Position numbers and translations under genes: made by a program. From assembly GCA_913030895.1 (NCBI GenBank), contig CAJWGK010000006.1, forward strand, positions 1 to 52,704: DNA of 52,704 bases. Direction: 5' to 3'. This document shows positions 45,978-52,704 of this stretch, piece after piece (positions within the stretch are counted from its first letter, which is position 1; each line of letters opens with the position of its first letter). This stretch comes from an uncultured Flavobacteriaceae bacterium (lineage in GTDB: Bacteria > Bacteroidota > Bacteroidia > Flavobacteriales > Flavobacteriaceae). Below the pieces are notes generated by a model. That model saw nothing but the letters and a program-made list of their open reading frames with translations, ran no database searches and was not told the DNA's origin.

Positions 45978-47135
45978 ATGAAAGCCTCATTCAAAAGTAC
46001 ATTTTTATTTTTTCTTTTTTTAGGCTTTGGCTTTACCGCATGCAGTCAGCAAAAGGTCATTCCTGCAGCTGCGCAAATCCCCACTTATATAAAATTACTA
46101 GCAGAACACAAAGTCGGAGTAGTCGCCAATCATGCTTCAGTAATTTCGAAAAATAAACACCTAATTGACACCCTATTATCTCTAGGTATAAAGGTTCAAA
46201 AAGTCTTTGCGCCCGAACACGGCTTTAGAGGTGGAGCAGACGCAGGAGAAAAAATATCAGATCAAAAAGACCCACAAACAGGGCTTCCAATCATCTCACT
46301 TTATGGTAGTCAAAGAAAGCCCTCAAATCAAAATCTAGCAGGAGTTTCCATAATGCTATTTGACCTACAAGATGTCGGAGTAAGGTTTTATACTTACTTG
46401 TCCACCCTTCACTATATTATGGAGGCCTGTGCAGAAAATAATATCCCTTTGATCTTATTGGATCGACCCAACCCAAATGCTCACTATATCGATGGACCCG
46501 TATTAGAGCAAGACAGTAAAAGTTTTCTAGGAATGCATCCAGTTCCTATTGTCTATGGAATGACCATTGGAGAATACGCACAAATGATCAATGGTGAGGG
46601 CTGGCTAAAAAATCAAATAAAATGTGATCTAAACGTTGTCAAAATAAAAAATTACACTCACAATACGCCTTATGATTTGCCTTTAAGACCTTCCCCAAAC
46701 CTCCCAAATAGCCAAGCCATTGCCCTCTATCCGAGTCTCTGTTTACTGGAGCCAACCCAAATCAGTGTGGGCAGAGGAACTGAAATGCAGTTTCAGATAT
46801 ATGGTCACCCCGAACTGACTGAGGGAAAATTTACTTTTACGCCAAAATCCAATTTTGGAGCTAAATATCCCAAACTAGAAAATCAACTTTGTCATGGCTT
46901 TGACCTTCGCAGCTATAATGTGGCTGATAAAATTGAAATTAAATGGCTTTTAGATGCTTACAGCAGTTTTCCCAAGCCAAAAAGTTTTTTTAAAGAAGGC
47001 TTTTTCAGAATTGCAGGAACTAAAAAATTAAAAAAACAAATTCAAGATGGAAGGAAGGAAAAACAGATTAGGTCAACTTGGGATGAAGGTTTAGATAAGT
47101 TTAAAATAACAAGACTAAAGTATTTGCTTTATTAA
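45978..47135 (+). CDS. namZ: Exo-beta-N-acetylmuramidase NamZ-type lipoprotein (DUF1343)
   Basis: The 385-residue protein starts with a lipoprotein signal (GFTAC, Cys22 probably acylated). It continues as a complete DUF1343 domain: VGVVANHASVI, FAPEHGFRGGADAGE, the FDLQDVGVRFYTYLSTL stretch and GRGTEMQFQ. DUF1343 has been shown in other bacteria to be NamZ, which removes terminal MurNAc from peptidoglycan chain ends. Here it would serve wall turnover in the periplasm. It is followed after 8 bases by a methyltransferase gene. Confidence 0.9.
   Translation: MKASFKSTFLFFLFLGFGFTACSQQKVIPAAAQIPTYIKLLAEHKVGVVANHASVISKNKHLIDTLLSLGIKVQKVFAPEHGFRGGADAGEKISDQKDPQTGLPIISLYGSQRKPSNQNLAGVSIMLFDLQDVGVRFYTYLSTLHYIMEACAENNIPLILLDRPNPNAHYIDGPVLEQDSKSFLGMHPVPIVYGMTIGEYAQMINGEGWLKNQIKCDLNVVKIKNYTHNTPYDLPLRPSPNLPNSQAIALYPSLCLLEPTQISVGRGTEMQFQIYGHPELTEGKFTFTPKSNFGAKYPKLENQLCHGFDLRSYNVADKIEIKWLLDAYSSFPKPKSFFKEGFFRIAGTKKLKKQIQDGRKEKQIRSTWDEGLDKFKITRLKYLLY
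45992..45999 (-). promoter_or_regulatory. Putative -7 box of the permease gene, inside namZ
   Basis: TACTTTTG on the minus strand fits TAnnTTTG and lies about 29 bases before the permease TTG start, within the first codons of namZ. No -33 element is evident because the DNA beyond is a T-run. Confidence 0.3.
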
Positions 47136-47143
47136 CGATTAGG

Positions 47144-47863
47144 TTGGTGGACGACAAACTAGATTTATTTGGGCAGGCGTTGTGGGATTATCAAAAAGAA
47201 CCTTTCTCAACAGCGTTAATAACATGGACAAGTCTCACCGAAGAAGATCCAATTGACCTCAGCTATTTTTTCAGGAGCTATTCCGAAATGCCCAAGTTAG
47301 AACAACAAGCTTTAAAATTGGCCAAGGGAAAAGTTTTGGATATTGGATGTGGGGCAGGGAGTCACAGTCTGTTTTTACAGAATGAAAAAAAACTTGAAGT
47401 TACAGGAATTGACATCTCCCCAGGAGCAATTGCTACCGCCAGCGCGAGAGGACTGAAAAAAACTATTGAACAGTCTGTTTTTGAGTATGAAGAAGAAACT
47501 TTTGATACCCTTTTACTATTGATGAATGGAACAGGGATTTGTGGCAAACTTGAAAATTTAAAAACCCTACTCGATCACCTCGTAAAACTCCTCAATACAG
47601 GAGGGCAAATACTACTGGATTCTTCTGATTTAATTTACCTATTCGACGAAACGGAAACAGGCGAAAAAATACTTCCTGCTTTGAGCTACTACGGAGAATT
47701 AGAATATGGAATACGATATGCTGACAAAACAGCCACTTTTCCGTGGTTATACGTTGACATTGGCAATCTACAGGGTATCGCTGAGCAAGTGGGGCTAAAA
47801 ACCCATCTCGAAATGACAGGAAATAACTGGGATTATCTAGCGCGATTAACTAAGGAATATTGA
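47144..47863 (+). CDS. SAM-dependent class I methyltransferase
   Basis: A 239-residue Rossmann methyltransferase: SAM-binding loop VLDIGCGAGSHSLFL (about residues 65-79), the acidic end of strand 2 in VTGIDISPGA, and a motif-IV-like TLLLLMNGTGI. The substrate cannot be inferred. The start is TTG at 47144 or GTG at 47147; no ATG fits. It follows namZ by 8 bases, so the two are one operon. Its 3' end overlaps the end of the convergent queE by 14 bases. Confidence 0.82.
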   Translation: MVDDKLDLFGQALWDYQKEPFSTALITWTSLTEEDPIDLSYFFRSYSEMPKLEQQALKLAKGKVLDIGCGAGSHSLFLQNEKKLEVTGIDISPGAIATASARGLKKTIEQSVFEYEEETFDTLLLLMNGTGICGKLENLKTLLDHLVKLLNTGGQILLDSSDLIYLFDETETGEKILPALSYYGELEYGIRYADKTATFPWLYVDIGNLQGIAEQVGLKTHLEMTGNNWDYLARLTKEY

Positions 47864-48482
47864 GATATTTGTGGGTCTGAAGCGATACCTTCCATTTAGG
47901 ATTTTCCATAACGTAATCAACAATCAAAGGCATCATTTTTTCCCTTTTACTCCATTCTGGTTGAAGGTAAAGTTTACAATCACTACCTACCTTTTCGGAT
48001 TGAGATTCCGCAAAATTAAAGTCATCATTATTGTGAATAATCATTTTCAATTCGTCTGCCCTTGCGTAGGCAGGAGAAATTGGTAGCTTATTTTTTTTTG
48101 GAGAGAGGCAGAACCAATCCCAATGACCAGAGAGGGCATAGGCGCCAGATGTTTCAATATGAATTTTTAATCCTGAAGACTTCAATCCCTGTGTCAATGG
48201 ATTCATATTCCACATCAAGGGCTCTCCTCCAGTGACCACTACTGTATCCGAATATTTTTTGGCTGAATCAATAATTTCATGAATAGCCGTAACTGGGTGT
48301 ATATCGGGGTTCCAACTTTCCTTGACATCGCACCAATGACATCCAACATCACAACCACCGACTCTGATAAAGTAAGCTGCACTTCCTTTGTGGTATCCCT
48401 CCCCTTGAATAGTATAAAAGGCTTCCATCAACGGAAGCACCTCTCCTTTTTCCAGTTTGTGATCCTTTTTTGCAAGATCCAT
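47850..48482 (-). CDS. queE: 7-carboxy-7-deazaguanine synthase QueE
   Basis: QueE is a radical-SAM enzyme that contracts CPH4 to CDG on the way to queuosine and other 7-deazaguanines. The cluster cysteines are 44, 48 and 51 (CDVGCHWC), after TIQGEGYHKG and FIRVGG. VTGGEPLMWN is the glycine-rich SAM motif. At 210 residues it has the compact size expected of QueE. queC and queD are not in the window. Its 3' end overlaps the methyltransferase gene. Confidence 0.93.
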   Translation of the reverse strand: MDLAKKDHKLEKGEVLPLMEAFYTIQGEGYHKGSAAYFIRVGGCDVGCHWCDVKESWNPDIHPVTAIHEIIDSAKKYSDTVVVTGGEPLMWNMNPLTQGLKSSGLKIHIETSGAYALSGHWDWFCLSPKKNKLPISPAYARADELKMIIHNNDDFNFAESQSEKVGSDCKLYLQPEWSKREKMMPLIVDYVMENPKWKVSLQTHKYLNIP

Positions 48483-48486
48483 ATCG

Positions 48487-48494
48487 CAAAGATA
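48487..48494 (-). promoter_or_regulatory. -7 box directly in front of the queE start
   Basis: TATCTTTG on the minus strand is a perfect TAnnTTTG match that ends 4 bases before the queE ATG, the same geometry as at namZ. A leaderless transcript is predicted. Candidate TTTG elements upstream lie 13 or 24 bases away, neither ideal. Confidence 0.4.
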
Positions 48495-48528
48495 AAGTAT
48501 AAGCCATCAAAGTTTTGTCAAAAAAAGT

Positions 48529-48536
48529 TATATTTG
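48529..48536 (+). promoter_or_regulatory. Putative -7 box of the membrane-protein gene
   Basis: TATATTTG is a perfect TAnnTTTG match 37 bases before the ATG at 48574. A TTTTG lies only 11 bases upstream, too near to serve as the -33 element. Confidence 0.4.
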
Positions 48537-48573
48537 GATGTAATCGAGCAAACCATACAATTACTATTTTATT

Positions 48574-49467
48574 ATGAAACGATGGCATCAGGTTATTGAT
48601 TTGACTTACACCAGAGTTTTTTCTGCGGCAAATCAAAGAAGGATTGAATCTGCCACCCTTTGGCTCTCAGTTATCGGTTTTATAATTCACCTTGTGCTGA
48701 TTTACGCCAAAAAATTTGATTGGTTTCATTTTCCATTTGAAGCAAGCTTACTGATTGACCCTATTTCGGCAATTTACACCCCATTCTCTATCATTCTTGT
48801 CTATGAGATTTATCTTTTGGTTGTCAACCTACCCAGATCATTTACTACCTCCGTTTCCAAACAATTCGAAATTATTTCTCTTATTCTCATTAGAAGAATT
48901 TTTGCAGATATCCCTCAAATTGATCTAAAAGCAAATTGGTTATCCACCCCTGAAAATATTCAATTGATCTACGATGTAATGGGTGTATTGATTATCTTTT
49001 TTCTGATTTATCTTTTTAACAAGGGGAGGTCGAGATTACCTAAAAAACCTTTGAATCCTAACATTCAAAGTTTTGTAGCCTCAAAAAAAGCCGTAAGTCT
49101 CATACTGTTACCCATACTAGTAGTTATTTCTTTTATCAGTGTATACTCTTGGGTTTATGAACTTATTTCTAATAACGCCAGTTCAGATATCAATTCAATT
49201 TTTTACAATGAATTTTTTAGTATTCTTATTTTAGCTGATGTATTTATTCTTCTACTCTCTTTCCAATACACGGAAAGATATTCACAGTTGATAAGAAATA
49301 CTGGATTTGTCATATGCACCATACTTATCCGGCTATCATTTAGCGTTTACGGACTGACGAATGTTTTACTCGTTATCTCTTCAGTTGCTTTTGGTTTATT
49401 AATTTTAACCATCTACAATTTGGAGGAGAATCCAATAAAAAAACCTGTTAAATCGGCTGAAAATTAA
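48574..49467 (+). CDS. Multi-pass membrane protein of unknown function
   Basis: The 297-residue protein has about six hydrophobic helices, at about residues 27-46, 66-86, 137-152, 170-192, 210-228 and 240-280. In the first half it has the stretch SLLIDPISAIYTPFSIILVYEIY, followed by a charged loop with FTTSVSKQFEIISLILIRRIFAD. That pattern looks conserved and slightly recalls channel-like proteins, but I do not recognise a family with a known role. It is transcribed alone and overlaps the end of the convergent folD by 4 bases. Confidence 0.8.
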   Translation: MKRWHQVIDLTYTRVFSAANQRRIESATLWLSVIGFIIHLVLIYAKKFDWFHFPFEASLLIDPISAIYTPFSIILVYEIYLLVVNLPRSFTTSVSKQFEIISLILIRRIFADIPQIDLKANWLSTPENIQLIYDVMGVLIIFFLIYLFNKGRSRLPKKPLNPNIQSFVASKKAVSLILLPILVVISFISVYSWVYELISNNASSDINSIFYNEFFSILILADVFILLLSFQYTERYSQLIRNTGFVICTILIRLSFSVYGLTNVLLVISSVAFGLLILTIYNLEENPIKKPVKSAEN

Positions 49468-50342
49468 CCGTCACTTCTTTCACAAGAAAGCAAAGTATTC
49501 TGCAATAGCATCGCAATTGTCATTGGTCCTACCCCCCCAGGTACTGGCGTAATATAGCTTGATTTTTTCGCTACCGCCTTAAAATCTACATCACCTTTAA
49601 TAACATACCCCCTTGGATGATTTTCATCCGAAACTCTTGTAATTCCAACATCGATTACGATTACGCCTTGTTTTACCATATCTGCTTTAAGAAAATCTGG
49701 AACACCAAGCGCAGAGACAATAATATCTGCCTTTTGAGTGAGCGCAGCTAGGTTCTTTGTTCTACTATGGGCGAGTGTTACCGTTGCATTTCCAGGTTGA
49801 CCCTTCTGACTCATTAAAATACTGATAGGTCGACCCACGATGTGGCTTCTTCCTATAACCACACAATGTTTTCCAGAAATATCGAGATCATATCTTTTTA
49901 ACATTTCCATTATTCCAAATGGCGTAGCAGGAATAAAAGATTCCATTTCCAATGCCATACGTCCAAAGTTGGCTGGGTGAAAGCCATCTACATCTTTCTT
50001 GGGATCGACAGCCAATAGAATTTTCTCTTCGTTAATGTGCTTGGGTAAGGGTAATTGAACAATATAGCCATCTAAAGTATCATCTTGATTAAGTTCTTTA
50101 ATTTTTGACAACAAAGCTTCCTCAGAAATTGAATCCTCCAGTCGAATTAAAGTTGACTTAAATCCAACACGCTCACAGGATTTTACTTTGCTTCCCACAT
50201 AAGTTAGGCTCGCACCATCGTTTCCAACTAAGACCGCAGCCAAATGAGGAGTTTTTAAACCATTTTCTTTACGCAAGCTAACAGCCTGCTTGATTTCTTC
50301 TTTGATTTGTTCGGATAATTTTTTCCCGTCAAGTATTTCCAT
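49464..50342 (-). CDS. folD: Bifunctional methylenetetrahydrofolate dehydrogenase/cyclohydrolase
   Basis: FolD interconverts 5,10-methylene- and 10-formyl-tetrahydrofolate with NADP. Visible are the YVGSKVKSCERVGF segment with the catalytic lysine, GYIVQLPLPKHI, the dinucleotide-binding VVIGRSHIVGRP and PGGVGPMTIAML. At 292 residues it is full length. It starts 3 bases after the ffh stop, so the two are one operon. Confidence 0.97.
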   Translation of the reverse strand: MEILDGKKLSEQIKEEIKQAVSLRKENGLKTPHLAAVLVGNDGASLTYVGSKVKSCERVGFKSTLIRLEDSISEEALLSKIKELNQDDTLDGYIVQLPLPKHINEEKILLAVDPKKDVDGFHPANFGRMALEMESFIPATPFGIMEMLKRYDLDISGKHCVVIGRSHIVGRPISILMSQKGQPGNATVTLAHSRTKNLAALTQKADIIVSALGVPDFLKADMVKQGVIVIDVGITRVSDENHPRGYVIKGDVDFKAVAKKSSYITPVPGGVGPMTIAMLLQNTLLSCERSDG

Positions 50343-50345
50343 AAT

Positions 50346-51674
50346 TTATTTTAGCCCCTGAAACATTTGCATCATTTGTTTTCCTTTTCCTCCTTGCATC
50401 ATCTTCATCATCTTACTCATCTGATTAAATTGTTTGATCAATTGGTTGACCTCGTTTATATCTCTTCCCGATCCTTTAGCAATTCTATTTTTTCGGCTAT
50501 GGTTGAGAATTGTAGGCTGAGAACGTTCTTTGGGTGTCATTGATCCTATAATTGCCTCTATGTATTTAAATGAGTCATCATCGATGTCCACATCCCCCAT
50601 CATTTTTCCGGCTCCAGGGATCATACCCATCAAATCTTTCATATTGCCCATTTTCTTTACCTGTTGAATTTGAGAGAGGAAATCATCAAATCCAAACTGA
50701 TTCTTGGCAATTTTTTTATTGATTTTACGTGCTTGCTCCTGATCGAATTGCTCTTGTGCTCGCTCCACCAATGAGACTACATCTCCCATTCCCAATATAC
50801 GGTCGGCCATTCGCTCAGGATAGAAAACATCCAATTCCTCCATTTTTTCACCAGTACCAATAAATTTTATCGGCTTGTCAACAACAGCTTTAATCGATAA
50901 AGCAGCTCCTCCTCGGGTATCACCATCTAACTTGGTTAAAATGACCCCATCAAAATTTAAAGTATGGTGAAATACTTTGGCGGTATTTACTGCATCTTGA
51001 CCCGTCATTGAGTCAACCACAAATAGCGTTTCATCAGGTATAACAGCACTATGGATATCGGAAATTTCCTGCATTAAAACTTCGTCTACTGCAAGTCGAC
51101 CAGCAGTATCAATAATCACTACATCATTATTTTTTTGTTTTGCTTCTGCAATCGCAGCTTTGGCAATGTTAACTGGATTTTTTTCCTCCAAATCACTATA
51201 AACCGATACTCCGATTTGTTCACCTAGCACTTTCAATTGATCAATCGCCGCAGGACGATATACATCACATGCCACCAATAATGGATTCTTTTGTTTTTTA
51301 TTTTTAAGATGAAGCGCTAATTTACCGCTAAAGGTTGTTTTACCCGATCCCTGAAGACCAGACATCAGTACCACAGAGGGGCGTGAGGAAAGATTTATAC
51401 CTGCTGCGCTGCTGCCCATCAATTTCGTCAATTCATCTTTGACAATCTTTATCAGTAATTGACTGGGTTGAAGACTCGTTAGTACCTTCGCACCGAGTGC
51501 CTTTTCTTTAATCGTATTGGTGAATTCTTTGGCGATCTTGAAATTAACATCAGCATCTAATAAGGCACGCCTGACCTCTTTTAAGGTTTCTGCGACATTG
51601 ATTTCAGTGATCTTTCCATGCCCTTTTAAAACTTTAAAAGCGCCTTCAAGTTTGTTACTTAAACTGTCAAACAT
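50346..51674 (-). CDS. ffh: Signal recognition particle protein Ffh
   Basis: Ffh binds 4.5S RNA and signal sequences of membrane proteins. The N domain is followed by the GTPase G domain (GLQGSGKTTFSGK, DTAGRL and TKLDGDTRGG), then by the methionine-rich M domain that ends in MMKMMQGGKGKQMMQMFQ. At 442 residues it is normal length. It is the first gene of an operon with folD. The 4.5S RNA gene was not found in the window. Confidence 0.97.
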   Translation of the reverse strand: MFDSLSNKLEGAFKVLKGHGKITEINVAETLKEVRRALLDADVNFKIAKEFTNTIKEKALGAKVLTSLQPSQLLIKIVKDELTKLMGSSAAGINLSSRPSVVLMSGLQGSGKTTFSGKLALHLKNKKQKNPLLVACDVYRPAAIDQLKVLGEQIGVSVYSDLEEKNPVNIAKAAIAEAKQKNNDVVIIDTAGRLAVDEVLMQEISDIHSAVIPDETLFVVDSMTGQDAVNTAKVFHHTLNFDGVILTKLDGDTRGGAALSIKAVVDKPIKFIGTGEKMEELDVFYPERMADRILGMGDVVSLVERAQEQFDQEQARKINKKIAKNQFGFDDFLSQIQQVKKMGNMKDLMGMIPGAGKMMGDVDIDDDSFKYIEAIIGSMTPKERSQPTILNHSRKNRIAKGSGRDINEVNQLIKQFNQMSKMMKMMQGGKGKQMMQMFQGLK

Positions 51675-51696
51675 ATCGTTTTTTGTTCGGTTAAGG

Positions 51697-51704
51697 CAAA
51701 TTTA
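51697..51704 (-). promoter_or_regulatory. Putative -7 box of ffh-folD
   Basis: TAAATTTG on the minus strand lies 22 bases before the ffh ATG and is a perfect -7 match. No -33 TTG at the usual distance was found. Confidence 0.4.
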
Positions 51705-51736
51705 ATCTTTTCAGTGTTATTTAAAACCTTAAGAGA

Positions 51737-52621
51737 TCAAGCATTTTTGTATTTCATCATTCCAATCACTATAGTATGTGGGAATGTAATTGCGGCAAGA
51801 AATGAAAAAAACAAAGGCATAAAGTAATCCGCCTTAAAATCAACATAACGATAAACCAAAAAAAGCGAAACTAAAGCCGCAATCCAATAGATAAATGAAC
51901 TCTTAAAATATTTAAAAAAAGATTTGAGATTGAAATCACCATGGAGATATATCAATTGCTCTTTTAAAGAAGGTAAACTATGCCAAACGACAAAATAAAA
52001 AGCAAAAGCAAATAATAAGGAGCCAACTGAAAATAAACCACCTAATAACAATAGCAGTAGGCATTCATTAATAAAGAAAATCCTTAATTGTTTGACGAAC
52101 AATATCCATATTATTAGCGTTATTCCTAATCCTATGCAGGGGTATAAAAATAGTTCATAAGTGAGGGTATATCCTGAAATTCTATCGATTACTACAACAA
52201 CTTCATCATATTGAAGTGTAAATATCAAAAAGAAAATTAAAGCGCCGTAAATAGTATAAAACAAAAAATTATATCGGTACATCGCTAATTTATTTTCCCA
52301 ATGCTGTTCTCCAAAATGATAGCTACTAAATATGACAAAAATAAGCAACGCTAAAGAAGGAAGGGTGAAAAAGAAGATTGCTCCTAGTATCACAACCAGT
52401 AAATAAAGCATTAAAAACCTCAGATATAATTTATTTACCCCCCCTTTAAATTTTTTTGACAAAATTTCTAAATCATTAGCCCCATGTAAAATTCCGACAG
52501 TAATTACACCAAAACCCCAAAAAATATCCATAAAACTACCTGATAATAAGAATGCTAGCAACATAAACACAAAAGTGGTCAGAATGCCAATTTGGTAATT
52601 TTTAGTAGGTATTAATATCAA
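51737..52621 (-). CDS. blh: Brp/Blh family beta-carotene 15,15'-dioxygenase
   Basis: Blh cleaves beta-carotene into two molecules of retinal. The 294-residue membrane protein has about eight hydrophobic helices and the conserved histidines expected to bind iron: His46 (LHGANDLE), His102 and His107 (YHFGEQHWE), His214 (VVWHSLPSLK) and His282 (FPHTIVIG). The only start that includes the first helix is TTG at 52621. In flavobacteria this gene is typically next to proteorhodopsin, which would lie just beyond the right end of the window. Confidence 0.92.
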   Translation of the reverse strand: MILIPTKNYQIGILTTFVFMLLAFLLSGSFMDIFWGFGVITVGILHGANDLEILSKKFKGGVNKLYLRFLMLYLLVVILGAIFFFTLPSLALLIFVIFSSYHFGEQHWENKLAMYRYNFLFYTIYGALIFFLIFTLQYDEVVVVIDRISGYTLTYELFLYPCIGLGITLIIWILFVKQLRIFFINECLLLLLLGGLFSVGSLLFAFAFYFVVWHSLPSLKEQLIYLHGDFNLKSFFKYFKSSFIYWIAALVSLFLVYRYVDFKADYFMPLFFSFLAAITFPHTIVIGMMKYKNA

Positions 52622-52704
52622 ATTAGTATATTTTTTTTTAAAAAAATGTCACTTAAATAGTGAGTAAGTTTAATTTTTTTTAAATTTACCTAAACAAAAT
52701 AAAT

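Noticed and set aside
45971-46156. A 61-residue frame overlapping the beginning of namZ
   Set aside because: It is out of phase with namZ, which has a clear lipoprotein signal and complete domain; no features of its own.
52622-52704. Promoter or start of another gene at the right edge
   Set aside because: AT-rich sequence with no clean TAnnTTTG match before blh and no recognisable coding sequence; the window ends too soon.

Overview
The window looks like a chromosomal segment of a marine-type flavobacterium (Bacteroidota, Flavobacteriaceae). It is AT-rich. Several genes carry the Bacteroidota promoter element TAnnTTTG, in some cases with an upstream TTG/TTTG. It holds a type IX secretion (T9SS) adhesin with its PorP/SprF partner, a type-B L31, and a Brp/Blh carotene dioxygenase of the kind that supplies retinal to proteorhodopsin. 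No rRNA, tRNA, CRISPR array, insertion sequence or phage gene was recognised. No gene-free stretch exceeds 300 bases; the longest gaps (26915-27094 and 27719-27860) flank the MORN-repeat lipoprotein.

Layout. 58-9637 is mostly housekeeping: a DUF6580 membrane protein, carB, rpmH (too short for ordinary ORF calling, read here by eye), a TPR membrane protein, a lytic transglycosylase with an alpha/beta hydrolase, a small GNAT protein, mtaB, an oligopeptide-type binding lipoprotein and rpmE2. 9754-14786 holds a DUF4199 protein and a tightly packed glycosyltransferase / phosphohexomutase / MsbA-like exporter cluster. 14835-16282 is a compact ECF sigma / putative membrane anti-sigma / periplasmic sensor operon. 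16307-21268 holds an RsmB-like rRNA methyltransferase and full-length purL. 21320-25397 is a fatty-acid module: acyl-CoA synthetase, then MarR and acyl-CoA dehydrogenase behind a promoter that carries a perfect 18-bp palindrome.

25441-43678 is the accessory heart of the window. A 4932-residue secreted adhesin with a T9SS type-B C-terminal domain is followed, with a 1-base overlap, by its SprF-like partner. Head to head with it lies a wrecked second copy of the same two-gene arrangement: an adhesin N-terminus that runs directly into a SprF lacking its own N-terminus. This is best explained by one large internal deletion. A MORN-repeat lipoprotein sits between the two. Inside the intact adhesin are three tandem ~846-bp units and five diverged copies of another module, at least two of them nested within Ig-like domains.

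43683-52621 returns to core genes: a cystathionine beta-synthase-like PLP enzyme, a LolC/FtsX-type permease, a NamZ (DUF1343) muramidase lipoprotein, a methyltransferase, queE, an unknown membrane protein, folD, ffh and blh. The blh gene points toward a retinal or proteorhodopsin locus just beyond the right edge. All calls come from reading the sequence; no database search was run.
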